64,000 nt of DNA, taken from positions 62,001 to 126,000 of the forward strand of contig NZ_QEKO01000005.1 of assembly GCF_003096595.1 (NCBI RefSeq), written 5' to 3'. Made by a program: the position numbers and the translations under genes. Position 1 is the first letter of the stretch. Each line of letters opens with the position of its first letter. Below the pieces are notes generated by a model that was not told the DNA's origin, ran no database searches, and worked only from the letters and a program-made list of their open reading frames with translations. Below are positions 36,684-45,289 of the stretch, piece after piece. The DNA comes from Pusillimonas noertemannii. GTDB lineage: Bacteria; Pseudomonadota; Gammaproteobacteria; Burkholderiales; Burkholderiaceae_B.

Positions 36684-38606
36684 ATGCAAGCACCGTCCGC
36701 CCCCATCCCTACTTGGCCCGTGTCTTCCAGCCGGCGGCAATTCCTGGGTTATGGCGCTGCCGGCATGCTGGCGGCGGTCCTGCCTGGCTGCGACGCCGAC
36801 GGCGGCCCTCCGCACGCCGCCTACTCGCAGACAATAGAGTGGGGCAGCCAAGAAATCGCGCGCGCCCTGGCCGGCGATCCCGACAACGTGGCCGCAGTCT
36901 CGATTGCCCTGCTCAAGAACGACACCGTGGTCTGGCAGCAGGCCTTCGGACACGCCTCGGTACAGGACAACCTCGCTGCCACCATCCAGACACGCTTCAA
37001 CATCGGCTCGGTCAGCAAGGTGCTGGCGGCGTTGGCCGCCATGATCCTGCGGGACCGCGGACTGCTGGACCTGGATGCGCCGGTAGCGCACTACCTGCCC
37101 GGCTTCACCATGCTGTCGCCCGAGTATGCGCAGATCACGACCCGGCATCTGCTTTCGCATTCATCGGGCCTGCCCGGTACCAGCATGCGCAACGCCTTCA
37201 CCTTCGAACCCATACCGGGCTACGCGGTCAACGCCGAAGCGGCATTGGCCGACCAGCACCTGAAGCACTTGCCCGGGATGCTGGCTGTCTATTGCAATGA
37301 CGGCTTCACGATGATCGAACGGGTGGTGGCGGCACTGGCCAAGCAGGACTACGCCTCTTTCATCCAGGCCAACGTGCTGGATCCCCTGGGCATGACCGAT
37401 TCCGGCTTTCTGACAAAAAGGCCGGCAGGCGGCTCGTTTGCCCTGCCTTATTCCGGCGGCCGGCAATACCCCCAGGAGTTCGTCAGTCCCTTGGCCACCG
37501 GAGGCCTGACCTCTACGCCGGGCGACATGATGAAACTGGCGCGTTTGTTCCTCGATCGGGGCACCTATCAGTCGCGAAGCATCGTGTCGGCCGACGGCAT
37601 CGCGCAGATGGGCGCCGACCAGACCACGGGCCTGATCATCAATCCTTCGCCGCAATGGGTATGGGGGCTTGGCTGGGACAGCGTGCGGCATCCCGGGCTG
37701 GCAGCGGCCGGCGTTCAGGCCTGGCAGAAGAATGGCGGCACAGCATTTTTTTCGAGCGACTTCTACGTACTGCCGGACCAGCGGCTGGCCCTGATGGTGA
37801 CGGGCAACACGGGCGATGCGCAACGCGCCGACACCTACCGCGCCGGCGCGCTGGCCGAAGGCGTGCTGCTGCGCGCCTTGCTCGAAGAAGGCTCGATACA
37901 TACCCTGCCGCCGCTGGTGGCCCATACTGCGCCGCCCAGGGCGACACCCCCCGACCTGGCTGACGCCGTGGGTGTCTACGCCAACTATAACCAGCCCATG
38001 CGCGTCACCGCCAACCAGGACGGCAGCTTCTCGCTCTCATCCTGGAACGGCAGCGCATGGCAGCCCATGAACGCCAGCTACAGCTACCGCAGCGACGACT
38101 GGTGGTGGAGCAACGAGGCCCCCATCAGCTACCGCTTCGAGGTCGTGTCTGGCACCGACGCGAACGGACAACCCTATCGCAACCGCTACCTGATGCTGCG
38201 TGGTCCCCTGTTCGGTGCTGGCTACAACGAGACAACACTGCCCATGGGGCAGCAACTGCTTCCGCTGGCCCCGTTGAGTGCCGCCTGGCAGGCACGGATG
38301 GGCAAGACCTGGACCGTCACCAACGAATCCCCGGCGACTGTTCCGTCCACCCTGAACGGCACACCCTACGCCACGCTGAGCAGCCTGCCCGAACTGCCGG
38401 GCTACATCCTGGTGCGCAACAGCAGCTACGACGATGGCTTGCCTGAGTACCAGTTGCTCGCCCCGCTAGCCGACGACCGCGCGGGCATGACCGTCAAGAT
38501 TCCCGCCAACGCCGGACGCGACCTGTATGAACTGCATTTCACAACGGTCGGTGGCAACGAGACGCTGACTATAGGCAGCTGGGTCTACGAGGCGTCGGTG
38601 GGTTAA
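36684..38606 (+). CDS. Serine beta-lactamase-like hydrolase, Tat/lipoprotein
   Basis: A 640-residue exported protein. The N-terminus carries a twin-arginine motif SRRQFLG and a lipobox LPGC at about residue 36, so it is probably Tat-exported and lipid-anchored. The serine-hydrolase domain has SxxK (S109-V-S-K112), then YCN as the second motif, typical of class C beta-lactamase/esterase relatives. The last ~220 residues form an extra beta-rich domain. It more likely acts on peptides or esters than on antibiotics. ATG 36684 follows GGAGAAG. Confidence 0.85.
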   Translation: MQAPSAPIPTWPVSSSRRQFLGYGAAGMLAAVLPGCDADGGPPHAAYSQTIEWGSQEIARALAGDPDNVAAVSIALLKNDTVVWQQAFGHASVQDNLAATIQTRFNIGSVSKVLAALAAMILRDRGLLDLDAPVAHYLPGFTMLSPEYAQITTRHLLSHSSGLPGTSMRNAFTFEPIPGYAVNAEAALADQHLKHLPGMLAVYCNDGFTMIERVVAALAKQDYASFIQANVLDPLGMTDSGFLTKRPAGGSFALPYSGGRQYPQEFVSPLATGGLTSTPGDMMKLARLFLDRGTYQSRSIVSADGIAQMGADQTTGLIINPSPQWVWGLGWDSVRHPGLAAAGVQAWQKNGGTAFFSSDFYVLPDQRLALMVTGNTGDAQRADTYRAGALAEGVLLRALLEEGSIHTLPPLVAHTAPPRATPPDLADAVGVYANYNQPMRVTANQDGSFSLSSWNGSAWQPMNASYSYRSDDWWWSNEAPISYRFEVVSGTDANGQPYRNRYLMLRGPLFGAGYNETTLPMGQQLLPLAPLSAAWQARMGKTWTVTNESPATVPSTLNGTPYATLSSLPELPGYILVRNSSYDDGLPEYQLLAPLADDRAGMTVKIPANAGRDLYELHFTTVGGNETLTIGSWVYEASVG

Positions 38607-38631
38607 GGGCGGACAACTAGCTCGGCGCGCA

Positions 38632-39006
38632 GGGCAAGGAAAGATTGCTTCTGCCGCACGAGCCGATTACGCAGATGCGGCGGTGGCGGTACTGACGACT
38701 GCCGGTCACGAGGGTAAGACCTACGAGTTGGCGGGCGATAATGCATACACTTTGACCGAGCTTGCTGCAGAGATATCCCGCCAGACAGGCAAGGACATTC
38801 CTTATAAAGACCTGCCTTCAGCCGACTACACGGCGGCACTTACGCAGGCAGGGCTTCCCGCCCCCTGGCCCGAGGCACTGCCTTCATTTGACGTCGAAGC
38901 GGCCAAGGGCGCCCTGTTCGACGATTCGCGCCAACTATCGAAGCTTATCGGGCGGCCTACCACGCCACTAAGCGACTCCGTCGCCGTTGCGCTACAGCAA
39001 GCCTAA
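38632..39006 (+). pseudogene. 5'-truncated NAD(P)H:quinone oxidoreductase (QorB/NmrA-like)
   Basis: From about 38632 the frame reads GQGKIASAARADYADAAVAV, then GHEGKTYELAGDNAYTLTEL and later IGRPTTPLSDSVAVAL, a good match to the C-terminal third of QorB-type NmrA-family reductases. The Rossmann NAD(P)-binding half (about 165 residues) is absent; the frame upstream runs into unrelated sequence after the beta-lactamase-like gene. It is a deletion remnant and cannot bind cofactor. Confidence 0.82.
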
Positions 39007-39123
39007 GAGCGCAGGCTGCTGCGCTGACCGCTCTGGGCGCGTTCCCTGTGCCCTGGCTACCGCTCCTCCCACGATCGCAGATGTGCCGCCGGACCCGGCT
39101 GGCATGTGCTCGCCTGAACGTTC

Positions 39124-39142
39124 GGGAACGATAATCATTTCT
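39124..39142. promoter_or_regulatory. Candidate Fur box upstream of a siderophore receptor
   Basis: GGGAACGATAATCATTTCT contains a perfect ATAATCATT core and 13 of 19 consensus positions. It lies 163 bp upstream of the receptor start. The rest of the 298-bp gap 39007-39304 shows no gene. Confidence 0.6.
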
Positions 39143-39304
39143 GTTACAAATTAGTTTGGGATTTCATTCAGGGTTTTTCTGGATTCGTCCGTCGTACTCA
39201 ATGAAGGGGATATTTTCGCAACGCAGTTGCTCCCCGTCAGGAACCTTTGGCCAAAGGGATGCAGCGACGCGCGCGCTTGACCGTATTTACCAGGAAAACT
39301 TTTC

Positions 39305-41749
39305 GTGATTGATAGGATCTCTCCCGCTGCCCTTAGGGTGAACAGCAAGAAGTGTCACACTCCCGCAGTTATTTCGGCGACCTTGTCCAGCTTGGCGATT
39401 GCCATTTCCCTGGCGTTAATGGTCGCGCCGCAGCCGGTTCGTGCGCAGGAAACCGCCACACAGATCCATATCCAGCAACAGTCGCTTAGCGACGCGCTGC
39501 TGCAGCTTGGACAGCAGACGCCATTGCAGTTTGTTTACATAACTGAATTGGTACGAGGCATCCCGGCACCGCCAGTCAGCGGTCGAATGACGCCGGAGGA
39601 AGCGTTGCGGCGATTGCTGGCCGGTACGGGGATCGAGTATTCGCGTACGGGGAATACGATCAATCTTTGGAAAAGCGGAGGCGCGACGCAGTTGGCGCCC
39701 GTGGTAGTGACAGGCTCCTACAGTGCGCAGACTGAGGGTTCACAGTCCTACGCCGCCAGCGCGGCGACCATTGGCAAGACCGAACAGGCGCTCAAGGACA
39801 TTCCGCAATCGGTTACGGTGGTAACGCGCCAGCGTATCGACGACCAGAATCTGTCCACCATCAGCGAGGTGCTGGAGAACACCACGGGCGTGACGATCAG
39901 CGAGGTGGCCGACGGCGGGCGCAATTTCTATTCGCGCGGGTTCAAGATCACGAATATCCAGTACGACGGCGTGCCGCTGTCGCGCAGTTTCTATGCGGTG
40001 GGCAATAGCTTTACCGGCAGCACGGCGCATCTGGATCGGGTGGAGGTGTTCCGCGGCGCGCAGGGCCTGTTCGAAGGCGCCGGCCAGCCTGGCGGCTCGA
40101 TCAACTTGGTGCGCAAGCGCCCGACCGCCGAGACGCAGGTGTTGATGGAGGCGCGCGCGGGCTCGTGGGACCATGTGGGTGGCATGCTGGATGCGGGCGG
40201 GGCCTTGAACGCGGATGGCAGCCTGCGGGCGCGGGCGGTGCTGGATCTGGATTCCAAGGGTTCGTTCATCGACGTGGTGAAGGAGCGCAACAACAATCTG
40301 TACTTCGCGCTGGATTACGACCTGTCGCCCAGCACGACAGTGGGCGCGGGTGTGCTGGTGTCGCGCCTGCGGTCCACGCCGTTCTTCGGTGGCCTGCCGC
40401 GGTATAGCGACGGCAGTTCGCTGGGGCTGAAGCGGTCGACCTTTCTGGGCGCGGACTGGAACCAGTGGGACCGGGACGAGACGCAGGTGTTTGCCGACTT
40501 GACCCATCGCTTCAATAGCGACTGGCGCTTGAACGTCGCCGCAACGTATGCGAAGGAGACAAGCCTGACCTATATGCTGGACGCGACGGGCGCGGTGGAT
40601 CCGGCAACTTTGACGGGTACGATGCGCAACGCATGGAATTACGACAAGTCGGCGGAGCACATCGGTTTTGATGCGAATGTGAACGGGCGCTTCACGGTGC
40701 TGGGCATGGCGCAGGACCTGACAGTGGGCGTGAGCATGTCGCGGCTGACGTCGACGGACCGCATCGCATACGCCTCCAACTATCTGCCGCTGGACGTGTT
40801 CCATCCCAATCCGCATGTGCCCAAGCCAGACAGCTTTCCGGATTCTCAGCGCACGTCGCGCTATGATCCGCATGTGCAGAAAGGCATCTATGCGCAGCTG
40901 CGCAGCAGTCTGACGGAAGACCTGACGCTGGTGTTGGGCGGGCGTTTCAGCTGGTTTGAAAGCCGCTATACCACGCAGGCCGCCACGTGGGACGATGTCA
41001 GTACCGCCAAGGCCAGCGCGGAGTTTACGCCCATGGTGGGGCTGGTCTACGCGCTGACGCCGCAGTGGTCGGCCTACGCCAGCTATGCGGATATCTTCGA
41101 GCCACAAACGGCCACCACGCTGGACGGCAGCATCTTGAAGCCCATCGTCGGCGCGAACTACGAAGTGGGCGTGAAGGGCGAGCTGATGGACGGCAAGCTG
41201 AATACGTCGTTCGCCCTGTATCGCATCGACCAGAAGAACCGCGCGGTGCAGGACTACGAGGCCGGGCCGGTGTGCAACGGCGGGTATTGTTCGCGCGCGG
41301 CGGGCAAGGTGCGCAGCCAGGGCTTCGAGGCCGAGATTAGCGGCGAGATCTTGCCGGGTCTACAGGTGGCGGCGGGCTATACCTTCAACAGCAATAAGTT
41401 CCTGAGCGATCCGGACCGCGAAGGCCAGACTTTCAGCGAGGAAACGCCGCGGCACCTGTTGCGTCTATGGAGCCAATACCGCTTGCCCGGTCAGTGGAAC
41501 CGCCTGAGCGTGGGCGCGGGCGTGAATTGGCAGAGCGCGCTGACCAACAGCATCTCGAAGGTGCGCCGACCGTCGTACAGCGTGTGGAACGCGCGGGTCG
41601 CGTATGACGTGACGTCGAATTGGACGGCGGCGTTGAACGTGAACAATCTGTTCGACAAGGTGTATTACGAGTACCCGGGTTATGTTGAGAACCGCAATAA
41701 CTACGGCGCACCGCGTAGCGTAATGTTGACTCTGCGTGGACGATTCTGA
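39305..41749 (+). CDS. TonB-dependent siderophore receptor with STN domain
   Basis: The 814-residue outer-membrane protein has a signal peptide ending near PVRAQE, an STN domain (about 50-100; LSDALLQLGQQTPLQFVYI), plug (LKDIPQSVTVVTRQRIDDQN) and a barrel ending in MLTLRGRF. It belongs to the ferric-siderophore receptor group (FpvA/FoxA-like). Despite the signalling domain no fecI/fecR genes are adjacent; the orphan FecIR pair 8 kb upstream could serve it. The start is read as GTG 39305, preceded by AGGAAAA; no ATG gives a proper signal peptide. Confidence 0.92.
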   Translation: MIDRISPAALRVNSKKCHTPAVISATLSSLAIAISLALMVAPQPVRAQETATQIHIQQQSLSDALLQLGQQTPLQFVYITELVRGIPAPPVSGRMTPEEALRRLLAGTGIEYSRTGNTINLWKSGGATQLAPVVVTGSYSAQTEGSQSYAASAATIGKTEQALKDIPQSVTVVTRQRIDDQNLSTISEVLENTTGVTISEVADGGRNFYSRGFKITNIQYDGVPLSRSFYAVGNSFTGSTAHLDRVEVFRGAQGLFEGAGQPGGSINLVRKRPTAETQVLMEARAGSWDHVGGMLDAGGALNADGSLRARAVLDLDSKGSFIDVVKERNNNLYFALDYDLSPSTTVGAGVLVSRLRSTPFFGGLPRYSDGSSLGLKRSTFLGADWNQWDRDETQVFADLTHRFNSDWRLNVAATYAKETSLTYMLDATGAVDPATLTGTMRNAWNYDKSAEHIGFDANVNGRFTVLGMAQDLTVGVSMSRLTSTDRIAYASNYLPLDVFHPNPHVPKPDSFPDSQRTSRYDPHVQKGIYAQLRSSLTEDLTLVLGGRFSWFESRYTTQAATWDDVSTAKASAEFTPMVGLVYALTPQWSAYASYADIFEPQTATTLDGSILKPIVGANYEVGVKGELMDGKLNTSFALYRIDQKNRAVQDYEAGPVCNGGYCSRAAGKVRSQGFEAEISGEILPGLQVAAGYTFNSNKFLSDPDREGQTFSEETPRHLLRLWSQYRLPGQWNRLSVGAGVNWQSALTNSISKVRRPSYSVWNARVAYDVTSNWTAALNVNNLFDKVYYEYPGYVENRNNYGAPRSVMLTLRGRF

Positions 41750-42147
41750 CACCCGCGTGAGCGGGGAGACGGTCAAGGCGCCACATAGCGACAAACATCC
41801 AGCCTGGCGCCAGGATGTTTCCGACAGCCTGGTGCGTATCGACTTGCCTTAGAGTGGTCACGGCGCAGTTGCCTGCAGTGCCTTGATACCGGCAACGAGC
41901 ATCGGCTCGACAAGATACAGTCCGCGCGTGGTATCGCGGCGCTATGCCGCTCGCATGGCTTCAGGTTGCACGATTACACGCTGTCGATCCAGGTCCGGCG
42001 CGCGACCAGCGCGCCAGCCGGTCGCGGCGCTGTCAGGCGGATACCCCGATTATGGAGTGGAGCCGAAATTTCGGACACAGTTCGGACACGAAGGGGCCAG
42101 AAATAGAAAAGGGCTTAGCGGGTCATCGCTAAGCCCTTGATATTCCG
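41750..42147. other. Non-coding stretch ending in a hairpin
   Basis: No convincing gene is present in these 398 bp. At 42109-42138 a perfect 12-bp stem (AAGGGCTTAGCG / CGCTAAGCCCTT, 6-nt loop) has TTTT on its reverse-strand 3' side, so it may terminate reverse-strand transcription. It immediately precedes the left 17-bp att-like repeat. The region may be the edge of a former element. Confidence 0.5.
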
Positions 42148-42164
42148 GGTGGCGCATCCCTGAT
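42148..42164. repeat. att-like repeat, left copy
   Basis: GGTGGCGCATCCCTGAT, identical to positions 43079-43095 at the 3' end of tRNA-Met; identity stops on both sides, giving a 17-bp core. Confidence 0.75.
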
Positions 42165-42369
42165 GCTGTTAATTTGTACAGTTATACGTCAATTCATATT
42201 GATTATCAATGGCTTGCAAGCTGCTTGGGGCAAGTGTAGCAGCGGTGTGGAACAGGTACCAAGGGAAATCGATTACGAAATTGTGGTCATAATTACCCAG
42301 GCGTGCCATGTGCATATAATGTATTGAGCTTGATGCGCATCTTTGCGCCACATGATTTGGGAGAAAGCC

Positions 42370-42618
42370 ATGCTGACAACAAGCCGCCCACGCGCCGCGA
42401 GCAAGCGTGCGACGAATGTTTCACTACCTGAAGATCTGCTGGCCGAAGCCAAGGCGCTGCAAATCAACATCTCACAGGCCGCCGAAGCCGGCGTGACTCA
42501 AGCTATCACTCGCGCACGCAGCGAACTCTGGCTTGCTGAAAATCAGGAAGCCATCGAGAGTTCCAATGCATATGTTGAAAAACACGGCCTTCCATTGGCG
42601 AAGTACCGGATGTTCTGA
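42370..42618 (+). CDS. ccdA: CcdA-type antitoxin
   Basis: An 82-residue protein with an N-terminal ribbon-helix-helix (ATNVSLPEDLLAEAKALQIN) and an acidic/helical tail (LWLAENQEAIESSNAYVEKH) that matches the toxin-wrapping segment of CcdA, including the ending LPLAKYRMF. It would repress its own promoter and neutralise CcdB. GGGAGAAAG precedes ATG 42370, and its TGA overlaps the ccdB start by one base (TGATG). The short AT-rich leader 42165-42369 should hold the operator. Confidence 0.93.
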   Translation: MLTTSRPRAASKRATNVSLPEDLLAEAKALQINISQAAEAGVTQAITRARSELWLAENQEAIESSNAYVEKHGLPLAKYRMF

Positions 42619-42917
42619 TGAGCCGCTACGACGTCTACCCGAATCCGTCAGGACCAGGCTATCTTCTTGATGTCCAGGCGGACATCCTGCAGCAGATGAG
42701 CACGCGGGCGGTTGTACCGCTACTTCCCCTGAGCGAAGTGCTCAAACCCGCGAAAACGCTTAATCCAGTGTTTGACATCGCCGGTGAGCCGCACGTGATG
42801 ATGACTCAGTACCTCGCAGCGGTTCCGGAGCGGGAGCTACAGACCCCGACGTGTAGTCTCCAGCATCAGCATGACGACATCGTCGCCGCCGTCGACTTTT
42901 TGTTCCACGGATTCTAG
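42618..42917 (+). CDS. ccdB: CcdB-type gyrase-poisoning toxin
   Basis: A 99-residue protein with the CcdB fold signatures: YDVYPNPSGPGYLLDVQ at the start, STRAVVPLLPL in the middle, and the C-terminal DDIVAAVDFLFHGF. In the F-plasmid protein the C-terminal Trp-Gly-Ile residues contact gyrase; here the tail ends in His-Gly-Phe, so gyrase contact may differ. Translationally coupled to ccdA. Chromosomal location inside a tRNA-flanked insert suggests it stabilises, or once stabilised, a mobile element. Confidence 0.92.
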   Translation: MSRYDVYPNPSGPGYLLDVQADILQQMSTRAVVPLLPLSEVLKPAKTLNPVFDIAGEPHVMMTQYLAAVPERELQTPTCSLQHQHDDIVAAVDFLFHGF

Positions 42918-43031
42918 GGGCTTCGTGCTGGTTGGGTGTGTTTCCTGTGGCTATACGTTGAATGTCGCCAGTACGCGGACCGCCTGTAGCTCACCCCTTA
43001 TCTGTACCCGTGATGTGGCGCCCAAATGGAA

Positions 43032-43071
43032 AAAGGCCGGAAACCCGCGTATTTGCTGGCTTCCGGCCTTT
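43032..43071 (-). terminator. Terminator downstream of tRNA-Met
   Basis: An 11-bp stem AAAGGCCGGAA / TTCCGGCCTTT (43032-43042 and 43061-43071) on the reverse strand ends in TTTTTCC and starts 7 nt after the tRNA 3' end. The interval 42918-43031 has no gene. Confidence 0.8.
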
Positions 43072-43077
43072 CGTATC

Positions 43078-43154
43078 TGGTGGCGCATCCCTGATTCGAA
43101 CAGGGGACCTGCGGATTATGATTCCGTCGCTCTAACCGGCTGAGCTAATGCGCC
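43078..43154 (-). tRNA. tRNA-Met (CAT)
   Basis: A full 77-nt cloverleaf on the reverse strand: acceptor GGCGCAT/ATGCGCC, D arm TAGCTCAGCCGGTTAGAGC, anticodon loop ATCATAA (CAT), T arm CCCTG-TTCGAAT-CAGGG, discriminator A and encoded CCA. CAT could also belong to an Ile tRNA modified with lysidine; the overall sequence is closer to elongator Met. Its 3' end is the insertion site of the ccdAB element. Confidence 0.93.
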
Positions 43155-43219
43155 AAAGACCGAGACTATACCATAATTTTTTGGCTTGTTTTTACCCTTT
43201 GCGCCCCCAGATGAGTACG

Positions 43220-44212
43220 ATGAACACGATACCTTTTTCCATACTCGACCTGTCTCCCATTGCCGAGGGCAGCAGCGCCGCGGAGTCGTTCCGCCATACT
43301 TTGGACATCGCCCAGCATGGCGAGCGCTGGGGCTACAAGCGCTACTGGATGGCCGAGCACCATGGCATGCCGGGCATTGCCAGCGCCGCCACGTCCATCC
43401 TGATCAGCCACGTGGCGGCCGGCACCTCTTCCATCCGGGTGGGGGCGGGCGGCATCATGCTGCCCAACCATTCCCCGCTGGTCATCGCCGAGCAATTCGG
43501 AACGCTCGAATCGCTGTACCCGGGGCGCATCGACCTGGGCCTGGGGCGTGCGCCGGGCTCCGACCAGACCACGGCGCGGGCGCTGCGCCGCAATCTTGCC
43601 GCCAGCGCCGACGAGTTTCCCCAAGACGTGCTGGAACTGCTGGATTATTTTTCAGACGAACCGCGCCAGCCCGTGCGTGCGGTGCCGGGCACGGGCCTGA
43701 ACGTTCCGGTGTGGATACTGGGCTCCAGCCTGTTCGGCGCCCAATTGGCGGCGGCGCTGGGCCTGCCTTATGCATTTGCCTCGCATTTTGCGCCCCAGCA
43801 ACTGATGCAGGCCATACAGGTGTATCGCAGCACCTTCCAGCCTTCGCAATATTTGCAGAAGCCCTATGTCATGCTGGGGTTCAATGTATTTGCGGCCGAC
43901 GACGAAGACGAGGCGCATTACCTGGCGTCTTCATGGCAGCAATCATTCGTCAGTCTGCGCAGCGGCCGGCCCATTCGGCTGCCACCGCCGGTAAAAGGTT
44001 ATCTGGACAACATCGGGCCGCAGGCGCAGCACCTGATCGATCATGTGTTGTCATGCGCGGCGGTGGGCGCGCCCGACACGGTGGCGCGGCAGCTGAAGGC
44101 CTTTATCGACAAGACGGGCGCCGACGAACTGATGATCACCTCGAACATGTACGAACACAAGGCGCGCCTGCGTTCGTACGAGATTGCCGCCCAGGTTCGC
44201 GAAAGGCTGTAG
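43220..44212 (+). CDS. Luciferase-like (LLM class) flavin-dependent monooxygenase
   Basis: About 330 residues with a bacterial-luciferase-like TIM barrel. The start [16 protein letters not shown], the motif [20 protein letters not shown], and [20 protein letters not shown] are typical of the LuxA/B-related subgroup that uses reduced FMN. The substrate is unknown. ATG 43220 has GAG at -9; ATG 43211 is an alternative. Single gene on the forward strand. Confidence 0.9.
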   Translation: MNTIPFSILDLSPIAEGSSAAESFRHTLDIAQHGERWGYKRYWMAEHHGMPGIASAATSILISHVAAGTSSIRVGAGGIMLPNHSPLVIAEQFGTLESLYPGRIDLGLGRAPGSDQTTARALRRNLAASADEFPQDVLELLDYFSDEPRQPVRAVPGTGLNVPVWILGSSLFGAQLAAALGLPYAFASHFAPQQLMQAIQVYRSTFQPSQYLQKPYVMLGFNVFAADDEDEAHYLASSWQQSFVSLRSGRPIRLPPPVKGYLDNIGPQAQHLIDHVLSCAAVGAPDTVARQLKAFIDKTGADELMITSNMYEHKARLRSYEIAAQVRERL

Positions 44213-44371
44213 GCAAACTCGGGCCGTGCCCATCGTTCGATTTGGCGCGGCCCGTCTGCCCGGTTCCAAGGGCGGGCACTGCCTCGCGCGGCTATTCATC
44301 ATGCGTGGCGTTATGAGCCGTGCTGCCTGGGTGTCAATGCCGCCGCCCGACGCGAGGCGGCAGGCTTGCGT

Positions 44372-44800
44372 TCATGAGGCAGGCAATGCCGAGGCGGGAA
44401 GGCCGAAGATGCGGTCGAAGGCCAGGTTGAACACGAAGGTGTAGGCCAGGAAGAAGGCGATCAGGCCCAGGTCGAGCACGAAGGCCTGCCAGAGCGACAC
44501 CTGCAGCCACCAGGCAAACAGCGGCACCAGCATGATGACCAGACCCAGTTCGAAACCGAAGGCGTGGGCGACGCGTCGCAGCAGGCCGCGGCCGCGCACT
44601 GTCTGGCGCGCTTCCCAGTATTCGAAGAGGGTGTTGTACACGAGGTTCCACAGCACCGCGATGGCGGAAGAGGCCACGGCGGCGACGCTTGCGTGGCCCA
44701 GTTCCTGGCCCGCGAGCTTGGCCAGCCCGAAGCTGGTAATACCTATTGCGATCAGTTCGTACAACGAAACATAGACGACTTTGCGCTTGATGCCTTGCAC
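44372..44800 (-). CDS. PACE-family small multidrug efflux protein
   Basis: A 142-residue membrane protein with four predicted helices arranged as two bacterial transmembrane pair (BTP) repeats: YELIAIGITSFGLAKLAG and NLVYNTLFEYWE in the first, and AFGFELGLVIMLVPLFAWWL in the second. PACE proteins such as AceI export biocides like chlorhexidine and natural polyamines by proton antiport. The start is GTG 44800 with AGGA upstream. The 44801-45103 interval upstream holds no gene. Confidence 0.9.
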   Translation of the reverse strand: MQGIKRKVVYVSLYELIAIGITSFGLAKLAGQELGHASVAAVASSAIAVLWNLVYNTLFEYWEARQTVRGRGLLRRVAHAFGFELGLVIMLVPLFAWWLQVSLWQAFVLDLGLIAFFLAYTFVFNLAFDRIFGLPASALPAS

Positions 44801-45103
44801 TGCGTTCGATTCCTGAAAAAATTGCGGGCGGGACGTGCCCGCGAATTGGGGTTTACCCCGAACCCGTAATCTTAGACAAGTTTCAGGGCTTCTGCTGGCG
44901 CCATGGGCCATGCCCGCCTGGTGTGAGGCAAATACCGCGATCCGCATCAAAGAAGGAAGGGCAACGACTGACCGGCTGCCAAATATCGGCAGGCGCAAAA
45001 TGGGGAGCGGGCAAAGGGCTGGCCCAGGGGCGGCGCAAGCTTGTGTTACAAGCGGCGTGGCCGGAGGGAAGGCGCAAGTCGGGAAGTTCTTGCCCGGAAA
45101 CTG

Positions 45104-45222
45104 AAAGGCCCCGCCTTCTGGCGGGGCCTTACTGCCTAGTTGGGCAGAGACACTTACGTTCACGTAGTGTAGATGGACTGCCTTGGAGGCAGCGGTCTGC
45201 CTGATAAGCAGTGACTTCAGAA
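45104..45222 (-). ncRNA. Candidate structured small RNA ending in an intrinsic terminator
   Basis: Read on the reverse strand, four consecutive stem-loops occur with almost no spacing: CTGCC-tccaa-GGCAG (45178-45192), ACACTACGT-ga-ACGTAAGTGT (45150-45170, one bulge), CTGCC-caacta-GGCAG (45132-45147), and a strong terminator hairpin with 11-bp arms (45105-45115/45120-45130) followed by a short U-rich tail. The interval has no gene and lies 68-186 nt after the glutamate-synthase-like gene. I do not recognise the family; it could be an sRNA or a processed 3'-UTR RNA. Confidence 0.5.
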
Positions 45223-45289
45223 TAGTCGATCAGACCGGCCTTTAGAACTAGGGAAAATACCCATTCGGGCCCGCCAAGGGCCGCATGGC

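Larger units (their letters stand above)
42148..43095. mobile_element. Small tRNA-Met-associated genomic insert carrying ccdAB
   Basis: The 17-bp sequence GGTGGCGCATCCCTGAT occurs at 42148-42164 and again at 43079-43095, where it is the 3' end of a tRNA-Met gene. This is the expected footprint of integrase-mediated insertion at a tRNA. The ~0.93 kb between holds a ccdAB-type toxin-antitoxin pair and AT-richer DNA, but no integrase, so the element is a relic, or was mobilised by an integrase supplied in trans. Confidence 0.75.

Noticed and set aside
41883-42140. Small protein or transposase remnant upstream of the ccdAB insert
   Set aside because: The translation is Arg/Ser-rich with no transposase or integrase motif, and no inverted repeats flank it.
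42871-43143. 90-codon frame between ccdB and tRNA-Met
   Set aside because: It runs through the terminator and the tRNA gene itself and is a frame artefact.
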